A stretch of DNA of 64,000 nucleotides, taken from contig OZ059825.1 of the NCBI GenBank assembly GCA_964057195.1, positions 4,774,001 to 4,838,000 of the forward strand, read 5' to 3'. The notes under the pieces are model-generated. The model worked only from the letters and a program-made list of their open reading frames with translations, did not search any database and was not told the DNA's origin. The position numbers and the translations under genes were made by a program. Below, piece by piece: positions 9,613-19,199 of this stretch. The stretch comes from Orthosia cruda. Taxonomy: Eukaryota > Arthropoda > Insecta > Lepidoptera > Noctuidae. Every line of letters begins with the position of its first letter. The first letter of the stretch is position 1.

Positions 9613-10077
9613 TTTTTAGGGTTCCGTACCTCGAAAGGAAATAACGGAACCCTTATAGGATCACTTTGTTGTCCGTCCGTCCGTTTGTCTGTCAAGAATT
9701 TATGTCTACTGTCCCTTAAAGCTGTGAAAAAAAAAAACAAACTTATAAGCCAACACAATCAAAAGATATAGCAGTTTATGCCGCAAATTTTCGACACTCG
9801 CAAGGTAATCAAAACCAACAGGGTACTTCCCGTGAACTCAGAATCTTGAAAGCAACGTCTTATAGCACAGTTACAGAAAAAATTGCGAAAACTGTAAATT
9901 TTTAGTTACATCATATTTTTTTATAATTTTAAACTTACTACCCTTCCTCATGAACGCGTAGAGAGAGGTATTAAATTGAAATTAATATCAAATACTCAGT
10001 TCTTTAATACCTTTAAGCTGAGGTTTGTACGGAACCCTCGGTGCGCGAGTCCGATTCGCACTTGGCCGGTTTTTTTT
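9613..10077 (-). mobile_element. Longer relative of the GGTTCCGTACC element
   Basis: Has the same outer ends (TTTTTAGGGTTCCGTACC at the left and GAGTCCGATTCGCACTTGGC then CGGT at the right) but a different, longer interior of about 400 bp (CGAAAGGAAATAACGGAACC, AGGATCACTTTGTTGTCCGT). A recognised second lepidopteran family sharing termini with the shorter one. Confidence 0.85.
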
Positions 10078-10099
10078 AATCTTTTTTTTTAATATGTTT

Positions 10100-10225
10100 T
10101 ATTTTTAATTGTATTTATAGAAATATTTTACTCTGCCTTATAATTCTAAGATATTTTATTTTTTCACACTGTTTTGCCTGAGGTGTGGCCTGTAAAGTTA
10201 TATATATGTATACTTAAATAAATAA
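10100..10225 (+). repeat. LINE-tail-like repeat ending in AAATAAATAAAT
   Basis: GAGGTGTGGCCTGTAAAGTT followed by TATGTATACTTAAATAAATA is typical of 3' ends of CR1/Jockey LINEs in Lepidoptera. No coding part is attached. Confidence 0.5.
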
Positions 10226-10784
10226 ATATGCATCAAGCATTTTGTTTAACTTTTCAGTAGTCAATAGCAGCTTTAAATAGAGAGGAATGGAAGCCCTGTA
10301 GTGGGACACCATTGGCTTTTAACCCATTTTTACTAAGCAAAGAATTTGAAAGAGTTCAATGCGAAAAGCTACAAATATGGTTTGGTCGGCTTATTTTGCA
10401 AGTTATTATGGGACACCTTAAAAATCTTTGATATACTTACCTATGTTTTATTCTGTAATGGCCACAGCCAATATTTTAATTATTGGAATGTATTTTTATA
10501 AATACAGCTCCCAATCCAATCCCGTCTGAAACATGGCCCCTGTTTTAATGTGCTCGGGGCAACGTCAGCAATTTCACGCAGGTGGTACCAACTATTTATA
10601 TTCAAGAAAATACAGATGGCCCCGCAACAGGTCCATTGTGCATTGGGGCTGAAACATTCACCCCCAACCATAATACTCAGCTGAAATACAGCCAGATGAT
10701 AAATGAATGCACGGTCGTTCAACCTGAAGACAATAAAGAAAGAAATTGAATTAATTTGGGAGAATTAAGATGTACAATAGTTAT

Positions 10785-10920
10785 TATTATTATTTATTAT
10801 ATACTTTATTGTACACCACTTAAATAATTACAGAACAAAACATTTATAAAGATAAGTGTACAATGGGCGGTCTTATCGCACAGGGAAATTTCTTACAGAC
10901 AACCTTTCCTTTTTTCAGTT
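10785..10920. repeat. Possible LINE 3' UTR fragment
   Basis: ACTTTATTGTACACCACTTA ... GTACAATGGGCGGTCTTATC resembles a common lepidopteran LINE 3' UTR. It is preceded by an ATT microsatellite (10783-10800). Orientation is not determined. Confidence 0.45.
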
Positions 10921-11040
10921 ATTCCATTACTATGTCCAGCACGGGCTTGTGAACATAATATAATTATGTAGTTATTAGAATATTTTATGCTTAAGAAAGT
11001 ATCGTCGTTTATCAAGTTTGTGATCAGATTATGTGGTTGT

Positions 11041-11395
11041 ACGCACAAAATGGCGTACTCATAGTCGTAATTTTTGGGAAAAAATTTTTTTTACTTTACG
11101 CAATTTGCTTATATTTGGCGGCTTTTGGGCGCCATCTTGTGGGGCAATTTTTTTCCCTTCCGAACCCATCGTGTGGTGTATCAAAATAAAGGGTTTAAGG
11201 AGGTAATTTCAAAAATATATATCACTTATTTGTTTAAATGTACCTCATTCTAAAAAAATAACTGAAAAGTTGTAAATAAAAAAAGTTAATTAGAAAATCG
11301 TGAATTTCTTCTTGTTTACGTCTTTTTAGTTCGCTTTTCAAGCAGTCGCGTTTTTTGATTTTATTAATTAACTTTTGTATTTGTAGAGTTATGTC
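11041..11395 (+). repeat. GGGCGCCATCTTGTGG repeat, non-palindromic copy
   Basis: GGCGGCTTTTGGGCGCCATC, CAAAATAAAGGGTTTAAGGA, AAATGTACCTCATTC, then CTTGTTTACGTCTTTTTAGT and CGCTTTTCAAGCAGTCGCG. The first part matches the left arm side of 42185-42445 and the last part matches the right arm at 42500-42550. Confidence 0.75.
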
Positions 11396-11409
11396 TAACA
11401 CGCACAAAA

Positions 11410-12350
11410 AAACGTCGGTACTCCGTAGACCAATTGAAATTTGACCAATTGGTCTATGGGGAAAATTACATGTTTCCATCGTCCAATTACCAACTGGGCT
11501 ATGGAGAACACTGGACGAAGACCAAAACTATATTCCATTATAACATTATAACCCTAAGTTCACACCAGTTTTCTCTACTTTGGGTTAAAAAAAGCCTTTA
11601 ATATATTGTTTGGTCCACATCAAACTGAATAAATATTATCAATTAATAAATACAATATAATATAATGGTAGCTAATTATAGTTAACTTCAATGAAAAGAT
11701 AGGAAAGTATGTAAACTGTTTGAAATGGCCACTTCACAGAAATCGTATGTGTCATTATGGTGTCCATGTAATGACAATTTAGGATTTACTCGTTTGCCTC
11801 CCAGTGGGAAGAACTGACGATTTTGCCCGATATTTCTTTTTTGTTTTCAATACAATAAGACGTTTTTTGAGCATTTAAGGGTTACCCATTTTGTTACAGA
11901 ATATTTCAGACAGTTTGTCCCATCTGCATATTTTTCACTATCGTACGTGCAATGCTTACTTATGTAATTTGATAATTTAAACAATCGATCTATATAATTA
12001 AGTAAGTTAAAAAAAATACAACCGACTTCCAAATAGAAACACCACAAAGAGAAAATTAAGTTCAATTTCGGCAAGTGGTGTCAATCCCGAAGAAACGAAA
12101 ACAGGAACACCGGTTGCCGAAATTTAAGTTATTTTTCACTTTGTAGTGTTATTATTTGGAAGTCGGTTGTATTTCAAAAAAAAAACATTTTTTTACATGC
12201 TTATGGACAAGGCTTTACTATACTATTAAATTGGGCAGCGGAACATTTCTCAATTCTCCATAGTCCAGTTAGTAATTGGACGATGGAAACATGTAATTTT
12301 CCCCATAGACCAATTGATCAAATTTTAATTGGTCTACGGAGCACCGACGC
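11410..12350. mobile_element. Element flanked by about 95-bp inverted repeats
   Basis: 11410-11505 and 12250-12350 are reverse complements over about 95 bp (CTCCGTAGACCAATT, GGTCTATGGGGAAAATTACA, TGTTTCCATCGTCCAATTAC, CTATGGAGAA). The roughly 740 bp between them has no long frame but contains the AACCGACTTCC hairpin at 12008-12180. Each end also contains a smaller palindrome. It could be one non-autonomous DNA transposon or two opposed solo insertions. Confidence 0.7.
12008..12180. repeat. AACCGACTTCC hairpin, copy 1
   Basis: AACCGACTTCCAAATAGAAA on the left is mirrored by ATTTGGAAGTCGGTTGTATT on the right; arms of about 65 bp with several mismatches. Sister hairpins with closer arm identity are at 40214-40417 and 50971-51169. 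Confidence 0.8.
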
Positions 12351-12359
12351 AAAAAAACG

Positions 12360-12970
12360 ACAATCGCTCAAAACCGCCGGGCATAATTTCATGAAATTGA
12401 CACCATCTCAAAAACAATTTAATTATCTACATTTGATCTCAGGCTTTTTTTTAAGTCATAGAAAAGTACATAAAACTACTGAATTTTGGGTCCGCGGGTG
12501 TGGAACCTCAATGTAAATGACCCTTGATGCTTTGTAACCAATACAGGTACGCTATTCTTGTATCTGTTTCTCTATTAGCCAAGTTCTTTGCAAAGTAAAC
12601 GAACATTAATTTTCCTTAGTTTCACTAATTAACTGAGCGCTAATTATGAAGTATTGAATTACTTACTTTATCGCGACCTCGCTTCATTGAAGTTCATTGC
12701 CTAGGTCTCAACTCTAAACTGAACCAGGCTTCCTTTATTTCTCTTCTAAATGAGCAAATTCGATATTTTTAATTGGTGTGCTTTATTACCAAGTTTCTCT
12801 TTGGATTGATTTCTAGGTACAATCAACTTCATAAAATAAATTCTTAGTTCTATCAGTAGTTTACTCGCTACTTCGTCTCAGAAGTCTTTTGAAATGGAAA
12901 AGAATAACTTTATATTTCCTAATCTTCCATCTGTAGTAAATATTTTTATGAGCAATGGTTCAATAACACT
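12360..12970. other. No recognisable feature
   Basis: AT-rich sequence with no feature that I can identify. Confidence 0.45.
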
Positions 12971-13170
12971 TGCATCCTAACCAATATTATAAATTCGAAT
13001 GTGAGTTTATTTGTTCCACTTTCACGCCTTAACGGTTGAATGGATTTGGATGAAATTTGGCACACGGATAGAATACGACCTGGATTAGGACATAGCGTAC
13101 TTTTTATATCCCGGTATTATCTACCCTTGGGATCATTTCCGCGGGGGCGAAGCCGTGGGCAGTAGCTAGT
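12971..13170 (+). mobile_element. Non-autonomous Helitron-like element
   Basis: TCCTAACCAATATTATAAAT start, ATGAAATTTGGCACACGGAT in the body, and CGGGGGCGAAGCCGTGGGCA then GTAGCTAGT at the end. CTAGT terminus as in 6931-7122, but a different subfamily. Confidence 0.8.
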
Positions 13171-13177
13171 CTACACT

Positions 13178-13500
13178 CACTAATATTATAAAGAGGAATG
13201 ATTTGTATGTTTGTAACGAATAAACTCAAAAACTACTGGTCTGAAATCTAAAGTAGTAGGGTAGGTAGGTAGGTTGGTAGGTAGCTAGGTAGGTGGGTAT
13301 GTAGGGTAGGTAGGTTGTTAGGTAGGCCAGGTGGGTAGGTAGGTAAGTAAGTAGATAGGTGGGTAGGTAGGTAGGCAGATACGTAGGGTATGTGGGTAGG
13401 GCAGGTGGGTAGGTAGGTAGACAGATACGTAGGGAATGTGGATAGGGTAGGGTATGTAAGCTGGGCTATGGTAGGTAGATAGCCGCGGGGACAGTTGCAG
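13178..13500 (+). mobile_element. Helitron-like element with internal GTAGG minisatellite
   Basis: The 5' end (ACTAATATTATAAAGAGGAA, TAACGAATAAACTCAAAAAC) matches 6931-7122. From 13253 to about 13480 it is replaced by a GTAGG/GTAGGT-type minisatellite, and it ends at AGCCGCGGGGACAGTTGCAG, a degraded 3' end without CTAG. A frame of LPTYLPTYL type through the minisatellite is an artefact. Confidence 0.8.
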
Positions 13501-13740
13501 CAGTAAATATTTTTATGACTTTCACAGTTCAATATTCCCATATCAAGTGTGAAATCGATTTGAAGTGTCAGACGGATCTGTCGTAAAACAATATTACTCG
13601 TAGTAGCGATTGTGAATGTATGAGAGGTATTAAAATTAATAGCTTGCTTTTAATATTCCATATTGAAATCGAAGTTTCTATGTCGTATCCGTAAGTTTCT
13701 TTCATACTCTCCTCTGAAAATTGAAACCAACCATGAATGA

Positions 13741-13872
13741 GTACAGTGGTGATCCAGTGTTAACGGCCTCACTTACAAGTTGGTCGTGGGTTTATACCCA
13801 GGCAGGCACTTTGTGTAATTTATTTCATCACCGCTGCTCACAAAACGGTGAAGGAACGGTGAAACGTCACTT
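13741..13872 (+). mobile_element. tRNA-derived SINE, 5' half
   Basis: Box-A region (GATCCAGTGTTAACGGCC), decayed box B (GTGGGTTTATACCCAGG), then AGGCACTTTGTGTAATTTAT and CAAAACGGTGAAGGAA. It matches 18910-19190 but stops after the GTGAAGGA segment. Confidence 0.8.
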
Positions 13873-14007
13873 TTCTGTACCAACTATAATTACGTTAGTT
13901 AATGATTGAAGCCTCCTTTTAAGCATGATGACGCCTCTGTTAGGAGACTCCGCCCTTCCATAGCTTTGTAAAACTTACAAAATTATTTGAGTTAGTTTTT
14001 TTCGTTA

Positions 14008-14251
14008 TATACTCCATTTGAAATAATATTAGAATTTTTTACAAACCTTTTTTATATTCCGTTCAACCGATTTTGAGTTCTATCCCGTAAATATAAGGAT
14101 AGCATAAAAATTATAAACCTGTTACCAAAACTAACTGTTAAATACAGCTGCCATTTGTCATATCACCAACGCAGTGGAAGTCAAAATCGGTTGAACGGGT
14201 TGTAAAATGGGATTATTTAAATGTGTAATGTTATCTCAAATAGAGTATAGA
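14008..14251 (+). mobile_element. MITE with about 70-bp terminal inverted repeats
   Basis: ATACTCCATTTGAAATAATA at the left mirrors TTATCTCAAATAGAGTAT at the right, and CCGTTCAACCGATTTTGA mirrors TCAAAATCGGTTGAACGG. TA flanks both ends, which may be the target duplication. A reverse copy is at 51655-51895. Confidence 0.85.
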
Positions 14252-14657
14252 CTAATATATTTTACATATCTCTTGCTCTGTAAGTACACCCTTACACCCC
14301 TGAATGCCGGGGTGTATGACTATCATTACAGCATAGGTTTTGGAATTTGAAAAAAGAACTGTCATACTCATACTGCACGAAGAATATTTTTAAAAAGTTA
14401 ATATTTTTTTTCTCGGTATCCATTAATTACTCGAATCGGAATCTAGACAATTTATTTTATAAAGATTTTATTTTAAATATGGAACTATTTGTTTCCACAT
14501 CGTATGTTAGATGAAATCGATTTAAAAATCAAACTGGCCAGCAAGATTTGACGCGCTTGCGTGCGTGAAAAAAAAAAAGGCAGTCTACTAGTAGGCGCGA
14601 AAGCATCGCGAAAATAATTAATTTTCTTGTTTGAGTTCTTTTTCAAAAGTTTTAAAC

Positions 14658-15894
14658 ATGTCTAGTGACGAAGACATAGATCTAACGCCCGATTTTATTA
14701 AAGAAAGGGCAAAAACAGTTGTCGATAATATATTACCGCCGAACTCGAAAGAAAGATATGTAAAGGCATACGACGAATTTATGAAATGGCGGTCAGAAAA
14801 AAAAGTGAAATCTCTTTCTGAAAGTGTTTTTATATCATATTTTGATGAATTATCTAAGAGGCTACAACCTTCCAGTTTATGGTGCTTTTATTCCATGCTA
14901 AAATCTACAATGATGACAAAACATGACGTGAATTTGAAAGATTTTTCTAAACTTACTGCTTTCTTGAAAAGGCAGTCTGGCGGCTTTAAAAGCAAGAAAT
15001 CGAAGGTATTTACTGCAGAAGAAGTACAGAAATTCTTAAATGAAGCTCCGGATGAAATTTATTTAGCAATAAAGGTACCTACGTATTTACTTGCCCTTTT
15101 TAATAAGTTACCAAAATATTTCACAAAAATACTATGCGAATTTGGTGCCTTTAATACAACTTATGTCTTTTTTACAGGTTGTTCTAATTTTTGGGATATC
15201 GGGAGCCTGCAGAACCGTGGAATTGACAAACTTGACAATAGAAAATGTAGAAAAACATAACAAATTACTACTCATAAAACTGCCTAACACGAAAACTAAA
15301 ATTGACCGGTCATTTGTTGTGCATGAAGAATTTGCAAATTATGTTGAAAAATATCAAGCTCTTCGGCCTGAAAACGTGGATACAAATCGTTTTTTTCTTA
15401 ATTACAGTAAAGGAAAATGCCACAGATAAGTAATAGGAAAAAACAAATTTACAGGCATGCCAAAGCAAATAGCCACATATTTAAAACTGAGTAACGTAGA
15501 GTTATACACCGGGCATTGCTTTCGCAGAACATCAGCTACTCTATTGGCTGATTTGGGAGCCAACCTCACTCTGTTAAAAAGGCACGGCGGCTGGAAGTCC
15601 AGCAAAGTGGCCGAAGGTTATATCGAAGATTCGATGGCAAACAAAAGCAAAATTACTTCTAAAATAACAGAAAATATAAACTTGAAATCACCACGTCAAA
15701 GCACATCATCTGAGCCATTTTTTAATGAAGAAAATAGTACCAGTCAACTGCCGCCATTTACGATGCAAGAACCTCAAGTCACTCAAACTCAAGTCTTATC
15801 ATCACAAACTCATATTCAAACTATAAATATTCCTAAAAAGAACGTGACCATATCTCTTACAAATTGTAATAATTTTACTATTAATTTTAATTAA
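14658..15894 (+). pseudogene. Tyrosine recombinase (Crypton-like/insect transposon type), two exons, one in-frame stop
   Basis: Exon 1 14658-15074, intron 15075-15177, exon 2 15178-15894; 377 codons numbered with the stop position included. The start is the ATG of MSSDEDIDLTPDF at 14658; the frame opens at a TTG 27 bp upstream, which I reject. An N-terminal helical DNA-binding part (about 1-125) is followed by the catalytic domain: R151 in GISGACR, a lysine near K178 in the PNTKTKID hairpin, H252-x-x-R255 in YTGHCFRRTSA, H275 in KRHGGWKS, and Y287 in VAEGYIEDS. All conserved catalytic positions of the tyrosine recombinase fold are therefore present, in the right order and spacing. A TAA at 15427-15429 (codon 223) falls in a loop before the HxxR box, with the frame continuing unchanged on both sides. 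The serine/threonine/glutamine-rich tail (about 305-377) ends in an asparagine-rich NCNNFTINFN. Known insect relatives are transposon-borne integrases; the Crypton label is my best guess. Either a recently dead copy or an assembly/sequence error at one base. Confidence 0.85.
15075..15177 (+). other. Intron of the tyrosine recombinase gene
   Basis: GTACCTACG donor after AATAAAG and TTTTTTACAG acceptor; 103 bp, phase 0. Removing it joins ...EIYLAIK to VVLIFGISGACR, restoring the usual spacing before the first catalytic arginine. The 103-bp length (not a multiple of 3) explains why the two exons lie in different frames. Confidence 0.85.
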
Positions 15895-15990
15895 ATACAC
15901 ATTTTTTTCTTCTTAATAAATGTTCATTGAAACCTGCTGTCTTGTTGTTTACTTACCTCACAATCGATATGTAAAGCAGAGTATTTATCT

Positions 15991-16083
15991 CGGGCGTAAG
16001 CATCAATTGCATACTCGGGTTAATTAGCGCCTTCGCTTCGCTCAGGCGCCAAAAACCTCGTATGCAATTGATGTCATACAGCC
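15991..16083. repeat. Fold-back element downstream of the recombinase
   Basis: CATCAATTGCATA (16001-16013) mirrors TATGCAATTGATG (16061-16073); inside, GCGCC mirrors GGCGC around TTCGCTTCGCTCA. Outward the pairing extends weakly to GGGC...GCCC. It lies about 100 bp 3' of the recombinase stop. Confidence 0.8.
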
Positions 16084-16116
16084 CTTGGTTAATAATCTAC
16101 TATTTCTCCAGCGCGT

Positions 16117-16191
16117 GTTGTGTGCTTTATTGCTCTTTGAAGCACACAACTGCTTGATAGTTTTATAGAGATAATCCATAAAACTATCAAG
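16117..16191. repeat. Two adjacent hairpins
   Basis: GTTGTGTGCTT pairs with AAGCACACAAC (16117-16150). CTTGATAGTTTTAT pairs exactly with ATAAAACTATCAAG (about 16153-16191). With 15991-16083 they make a run of three inverted repeats in 200 bp. Confidence 0.8.
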
Positions 16192-16399
16192 GTTGGTTTT
16201 GCGTGGGGACGGATATATATACAGAACAGTGTTAACTAGTATGTCTAATTGTAGACGCGTCGTCCTGGTCTAACTGGTTTTCTTGAATTTTTGATTTTAA
16301 GATACAAATACTGATAATTGCTGAAATGAGGTATAGGTTTGTTCATATTTGTTGGTTTGTTTTTTTGGTTTGTATGTCGTTTTGTGACAATTAAACACT

Positions 16400-16830
16400 T
16401 TTCTTTCTTTTCTTTTCTTTCTTTTCTTTCTTTTCTTTCTTTTCTTTCTTTTCTTTCTTTTCTTTCTTTTCTTTCTTTTCTTTCTTTTCTTTCTTTTCTT
16501 TCTTTTCTTTCTTTTCTTTCTTTTCTTTCTTTTCTTTCTTTTCTTTCTTTTCTTTCTTTTCTTTCTTTTCTTTCTTTCCTTTCTTTTCTTTCTTTTCTTT
16601 CTTTTTTTCTTCCGTTTCTTTCTTTCTTTCTTTTCTTTCTTTTGTTTCTTTAGTTTCTTTTCTTTTTCTTTTCTTTTTTTTCATTATATTCATTCTTTTC
16701 TTTCTATTCTTTCCTTTCCCTTTTTTCTTTCTTTTTTTTCTTTCTTTGATTTCTTGATTTCTTTATTTCTTTTCTTTCTTTTCTTCCTTTTCTTTATTTT
16801 CTTTCTTTCTTTTCTTTCTTTCTTTCTTTA
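16400..16830. repeat. TTTTCTTTC microsatellite
   Basis: A pure 9-bp period (TTTTCTTTC) runs to about 16580, then decays into mixed TTTC/TTTTC units to 16830. One strand is almost all pyrimidine. The FLS-repeat and KEK-repeat frames across it are artefacts. Confidence 0.95.
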
Positions 16831-16839
16831 CTTCATCTG

Positions 16840-17210
16840 CATTTTGTTAATATTATCATATCTGTTTCGAATTTTAAAGTGGACGTAGATAAATCGGCTC
16901 TAGTTAGCCTACACTCTACAACAAACGGCACACTTTGAACTAAATACGTTTTACTTCAACTTAATATCCGTTTAACTTGGTTTAGTACTCGTACAAATGT
17001 AATTACTATTCCGGTTAACTGCGGCTATTTCTGTAGACCAACTGAATTGTTCGGATGATCAGTGGATCGCTTTGTTGAGTTTAGTATACTAATGAGGGTG
17101 AATGTGGGTGGTAAATCTGCTTTGTTGGTTTAACAGCAATAGTTGCATAGACTAACTCAATAAATGACCAAACCTTTGATAAAGACATGGACCAGTCTAT
17201 TAAATAAGCC
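16840..17210. other. No recognisable feature
   Basis: Moderately AT-rich; nothing I can name. Confidence 0.45.
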
Positions 17211-17214
17211 AACT

Positions 17215-17390
17215 ATTAAGTTTTGTTTTTTCTTACTCCATCGCTTTTCTATTCTGATCAATTTCATTGTGGAAACCAAGACGGCTGAATCGTTTCTCAG
17301 GGACTTATCGAGCTTCCACCAGACGCTGTTGGTTTTGGCTTTCAGAAGTTGCAGTGGTTGGGAATATTGTATATGGCTTGAAGGATAAAA
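17215..17390 (-). mobile_element. LINE 3' UTR fragment (minus)
   Basis: TCATTGTGGAAACCAAGACG, GGGACTTATCGAGCTTCC and GGCTTTCAGAAGTTGCAGTG match 45390-45600, where the segment lies just downstream (on the minus strand) of a LINE C-terminus. So this is a 5'-truncated copy of that LINE. Confidence 0.65.
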
Positions 17391-17892
17391 ATATACTTAC
17401 AATCGGGAGGCAGAACTATTGTTGGCGAAGACAATAATTTCAATTGCCGAATCTACACATTTGAAAGTTTACAATTTTATTACACTTATGAAGTAAAACG
17501 CTTAGATAGACTAAGTTAAAGTAAAACACCCCTTTGATCAAAGCACAAATATCAAATAACCTAGCTCATTAGTTATCCATACTATACTCGCTTAATACCC
17601 AAACATTGACACATAAAGCCGTTTGACACAGCAGCTCGAAGCTATAAGCTAATTATAGCGCCGTCAAAGCTATCAGCAGCGATAGTTTCAATCTGTGGCA
17701 GCCACTAAGGAGGCGCCCACGCGAACGCTTACACTAAATCTATTATGGATGGAGAATATTGATGTGATGATGGATAGGTATTACAGTATCGGTAAACGGA
17801 TTGGAGTGTGCCTGTTGCATGGATAATGAACGGAATGATATTATGTAACAAGCTGCTAAAAAGATTTGGATGCGATTTTTCACGTAACTAAT
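17391..17892. other. No recognisable feature
   Basis: Unique-looking sequence without a credible frame. Confidence 0.45.
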
Positions 17893-18122
17893 GTACAGTT
17901 TAGGGTCAAATGTGCAGTCACACTCTGCCTAAGCAGCAGCAGCAGCAATGTTTTTATTTTGGCATTTTATTTTCAACTTTTTAGGGTTAGTATCAGATAT
18001 AACCTATACTTTAATTTCTATACAATATATTAAATCAGTTGTGGATAATTTAACTTCTTCTACAAAAACTAGCTATTTGTATTTTGGAAGAGTAAGACTG
18101 CACTTTTGACCCTTGACTGTAC
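17893..18122. mobile_element. MITE with GTACAGT termini
   Basis: GTACAGTTTAGGGTCAAATG then TGCAGTC (17893) mirrors GACTGCACTTTTGACCCTTG ACTGTAC (to 18122): terminal inverted repeats of about 30 bp or more around an AT-rich, non-coding 160-bp centre. A short AGC run lies just inside the left end. Confidence 0.8.
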
Positions 18123-18209
18123 AATCGAGTATGCAAAAAAATTATGTACAAAAAAGTCTGATTGACACCTACTAGATGCGAATCTTACATGCACATTATT
18201 ACTACACTT

Positions 18210-18580
18210 ATTATTTAAAAAATAATTTTAACCGTTAACAGTTGATGGAAAATAACAAAAGAGTAAAACTCCAAATTAAAACAAAACTGAAACAAAATTA
18301 AAATCAAATCACAATTGAATCCAATCATAGCAAAGAATATTCTAAATCAAAAATGAAATTAATTAAAATTAAATCTTAATTAAATAAAAATCAAATTAAA
18401 AGATAGTTGCTTTAAAATTAATCAAAATATATTGCAAATTAACTTAAATTATAATAAATAAATTTAATCAAACTGAAATTAAAAAATAATTTATAAATCA
18501 AATCAAAAATAAATAAAATTAAATAAAAACCAATTTATAATAATACCTATCTAATAACTAAAACAAAATTAAATCAAGGT
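18210..18580. repeat. AT-rich low-complexity tract
   Basis: Repeated AAATTAAAATCAAA-like words, very low in C and G. Similar composition occurs at 47240-47420. No coding content. Confidence 0.75.
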
Positions 18581-18639
18581 TGGTAAGGTAGTTCGCAATG
18601 TTCAATATCTTTATTGACTTTAAATGACTTCTTATTCCT

Positions 18640-18860
18640 CCTTCTTCTTTCTTTCTCCGCCAAACATCGCGACAACCACTGAATTTGAGCAGCCATCAGA
18701 CTCCCGTGAACTTTGCCAAGTCGTAGGTCCACCTTACTGCCAGCTTACTTGCGGTACGGAGTGGCTAATAAAAAACTTATCCTCCCAGTTAAGCAATTCT
18801 TTGGGCATGGTAGGGTATGCTCCCTTGGTTCTCTAGCGAATCTCCATATTTTTTCATTAG
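18640..18860 (-). pseudogene. Degenerate LINE C-terminal fragment
   Basis: Order of motifs resembles the minus-strand RTE-like tail (ATCAGACTCCCGTGAACTTT, CAAGTCGTAGGTCCACCTTA, GAATCTCCATATTTTT), but every block is diverged. No frame is intact. Weak assignment. Confidence 0.4.
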
Positions 18861-18909
18861 ATCGGTCAGAAAAACTACAATAATTGACATTATTATTGTG
18901 CTATAAGTG

Positions 18910-19190
18910 ACGTGTGGAGCAGTGGTGGCACATTGGTAACGGCCGCGACTTACAAGTTGTAGGGCTTGGGTTCGAACCCTGGCAGGCGCTTTAATTTGTG
19001 TAAATTATTTCATCACCACTGCTCGGTGAAGGAAAACATCGTAAGGAAACCGGCATGTCTTAGAACCAAAAATTCGAAGACATGTGACATCCATCAGCAT
19101 GCACTGCGCTCGCGTGGTGGATTACGGCCCATTCAATCGCACAGAGCGGAGGCCTGCACGCACAACGGACCGAATGCGATTCTAAGTAAA
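18910..19190 (+). mobile_element. tRNA-derived SINE, near full length
   Basis: Box A TGGCACATTGGTAACGG, box B GGGTTCGAACCCTGG, then a body with AAACATCGTAAGGAAACCGG, GAAGACATGTGACATCCA and CGCGTGGTGGATTACGGCCC. Spacing of the two boxes fits a tRNA-type pol III promoter. Related copies: 13741, 19690 (minus), 29098, 54328 and 62551. Confidence 0.9.
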
Positions 19191-19199
19191 AGACTTCTA

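Noticed and set aside
13248..13541. Frame of LPTYLPTYL type and possible telomeric repeat
   Set aside because: The array is GTAGG/GTAGGT, not the TTAGG telomere repeat, and lies inside a Helitron-like element; the frame is a by-product.
14631..14657. Upstream start for the recombinase
   Set aside because: The frame opens there with TTG; the ATG at 14658 gives the family-like MSSDEDIDLTPDF start.
15430..15454. A 25-bp GT...AG mini-intron that might remove the recombinase stop
   Set aside because: Too short for splicing, and the TAA lies before it; the frame already continues correctly without removal.
16339..16693. Frames encoding FLS and KEK repeats
   Set aside because: Translation of the 9-bp TTTTCTTTC microsatellite.
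18910..19190. Functional tRNA gene
   Set aside because: Box A and B are present but no cloverleaf closes; the unit continues into a SINE body repeated at several places.
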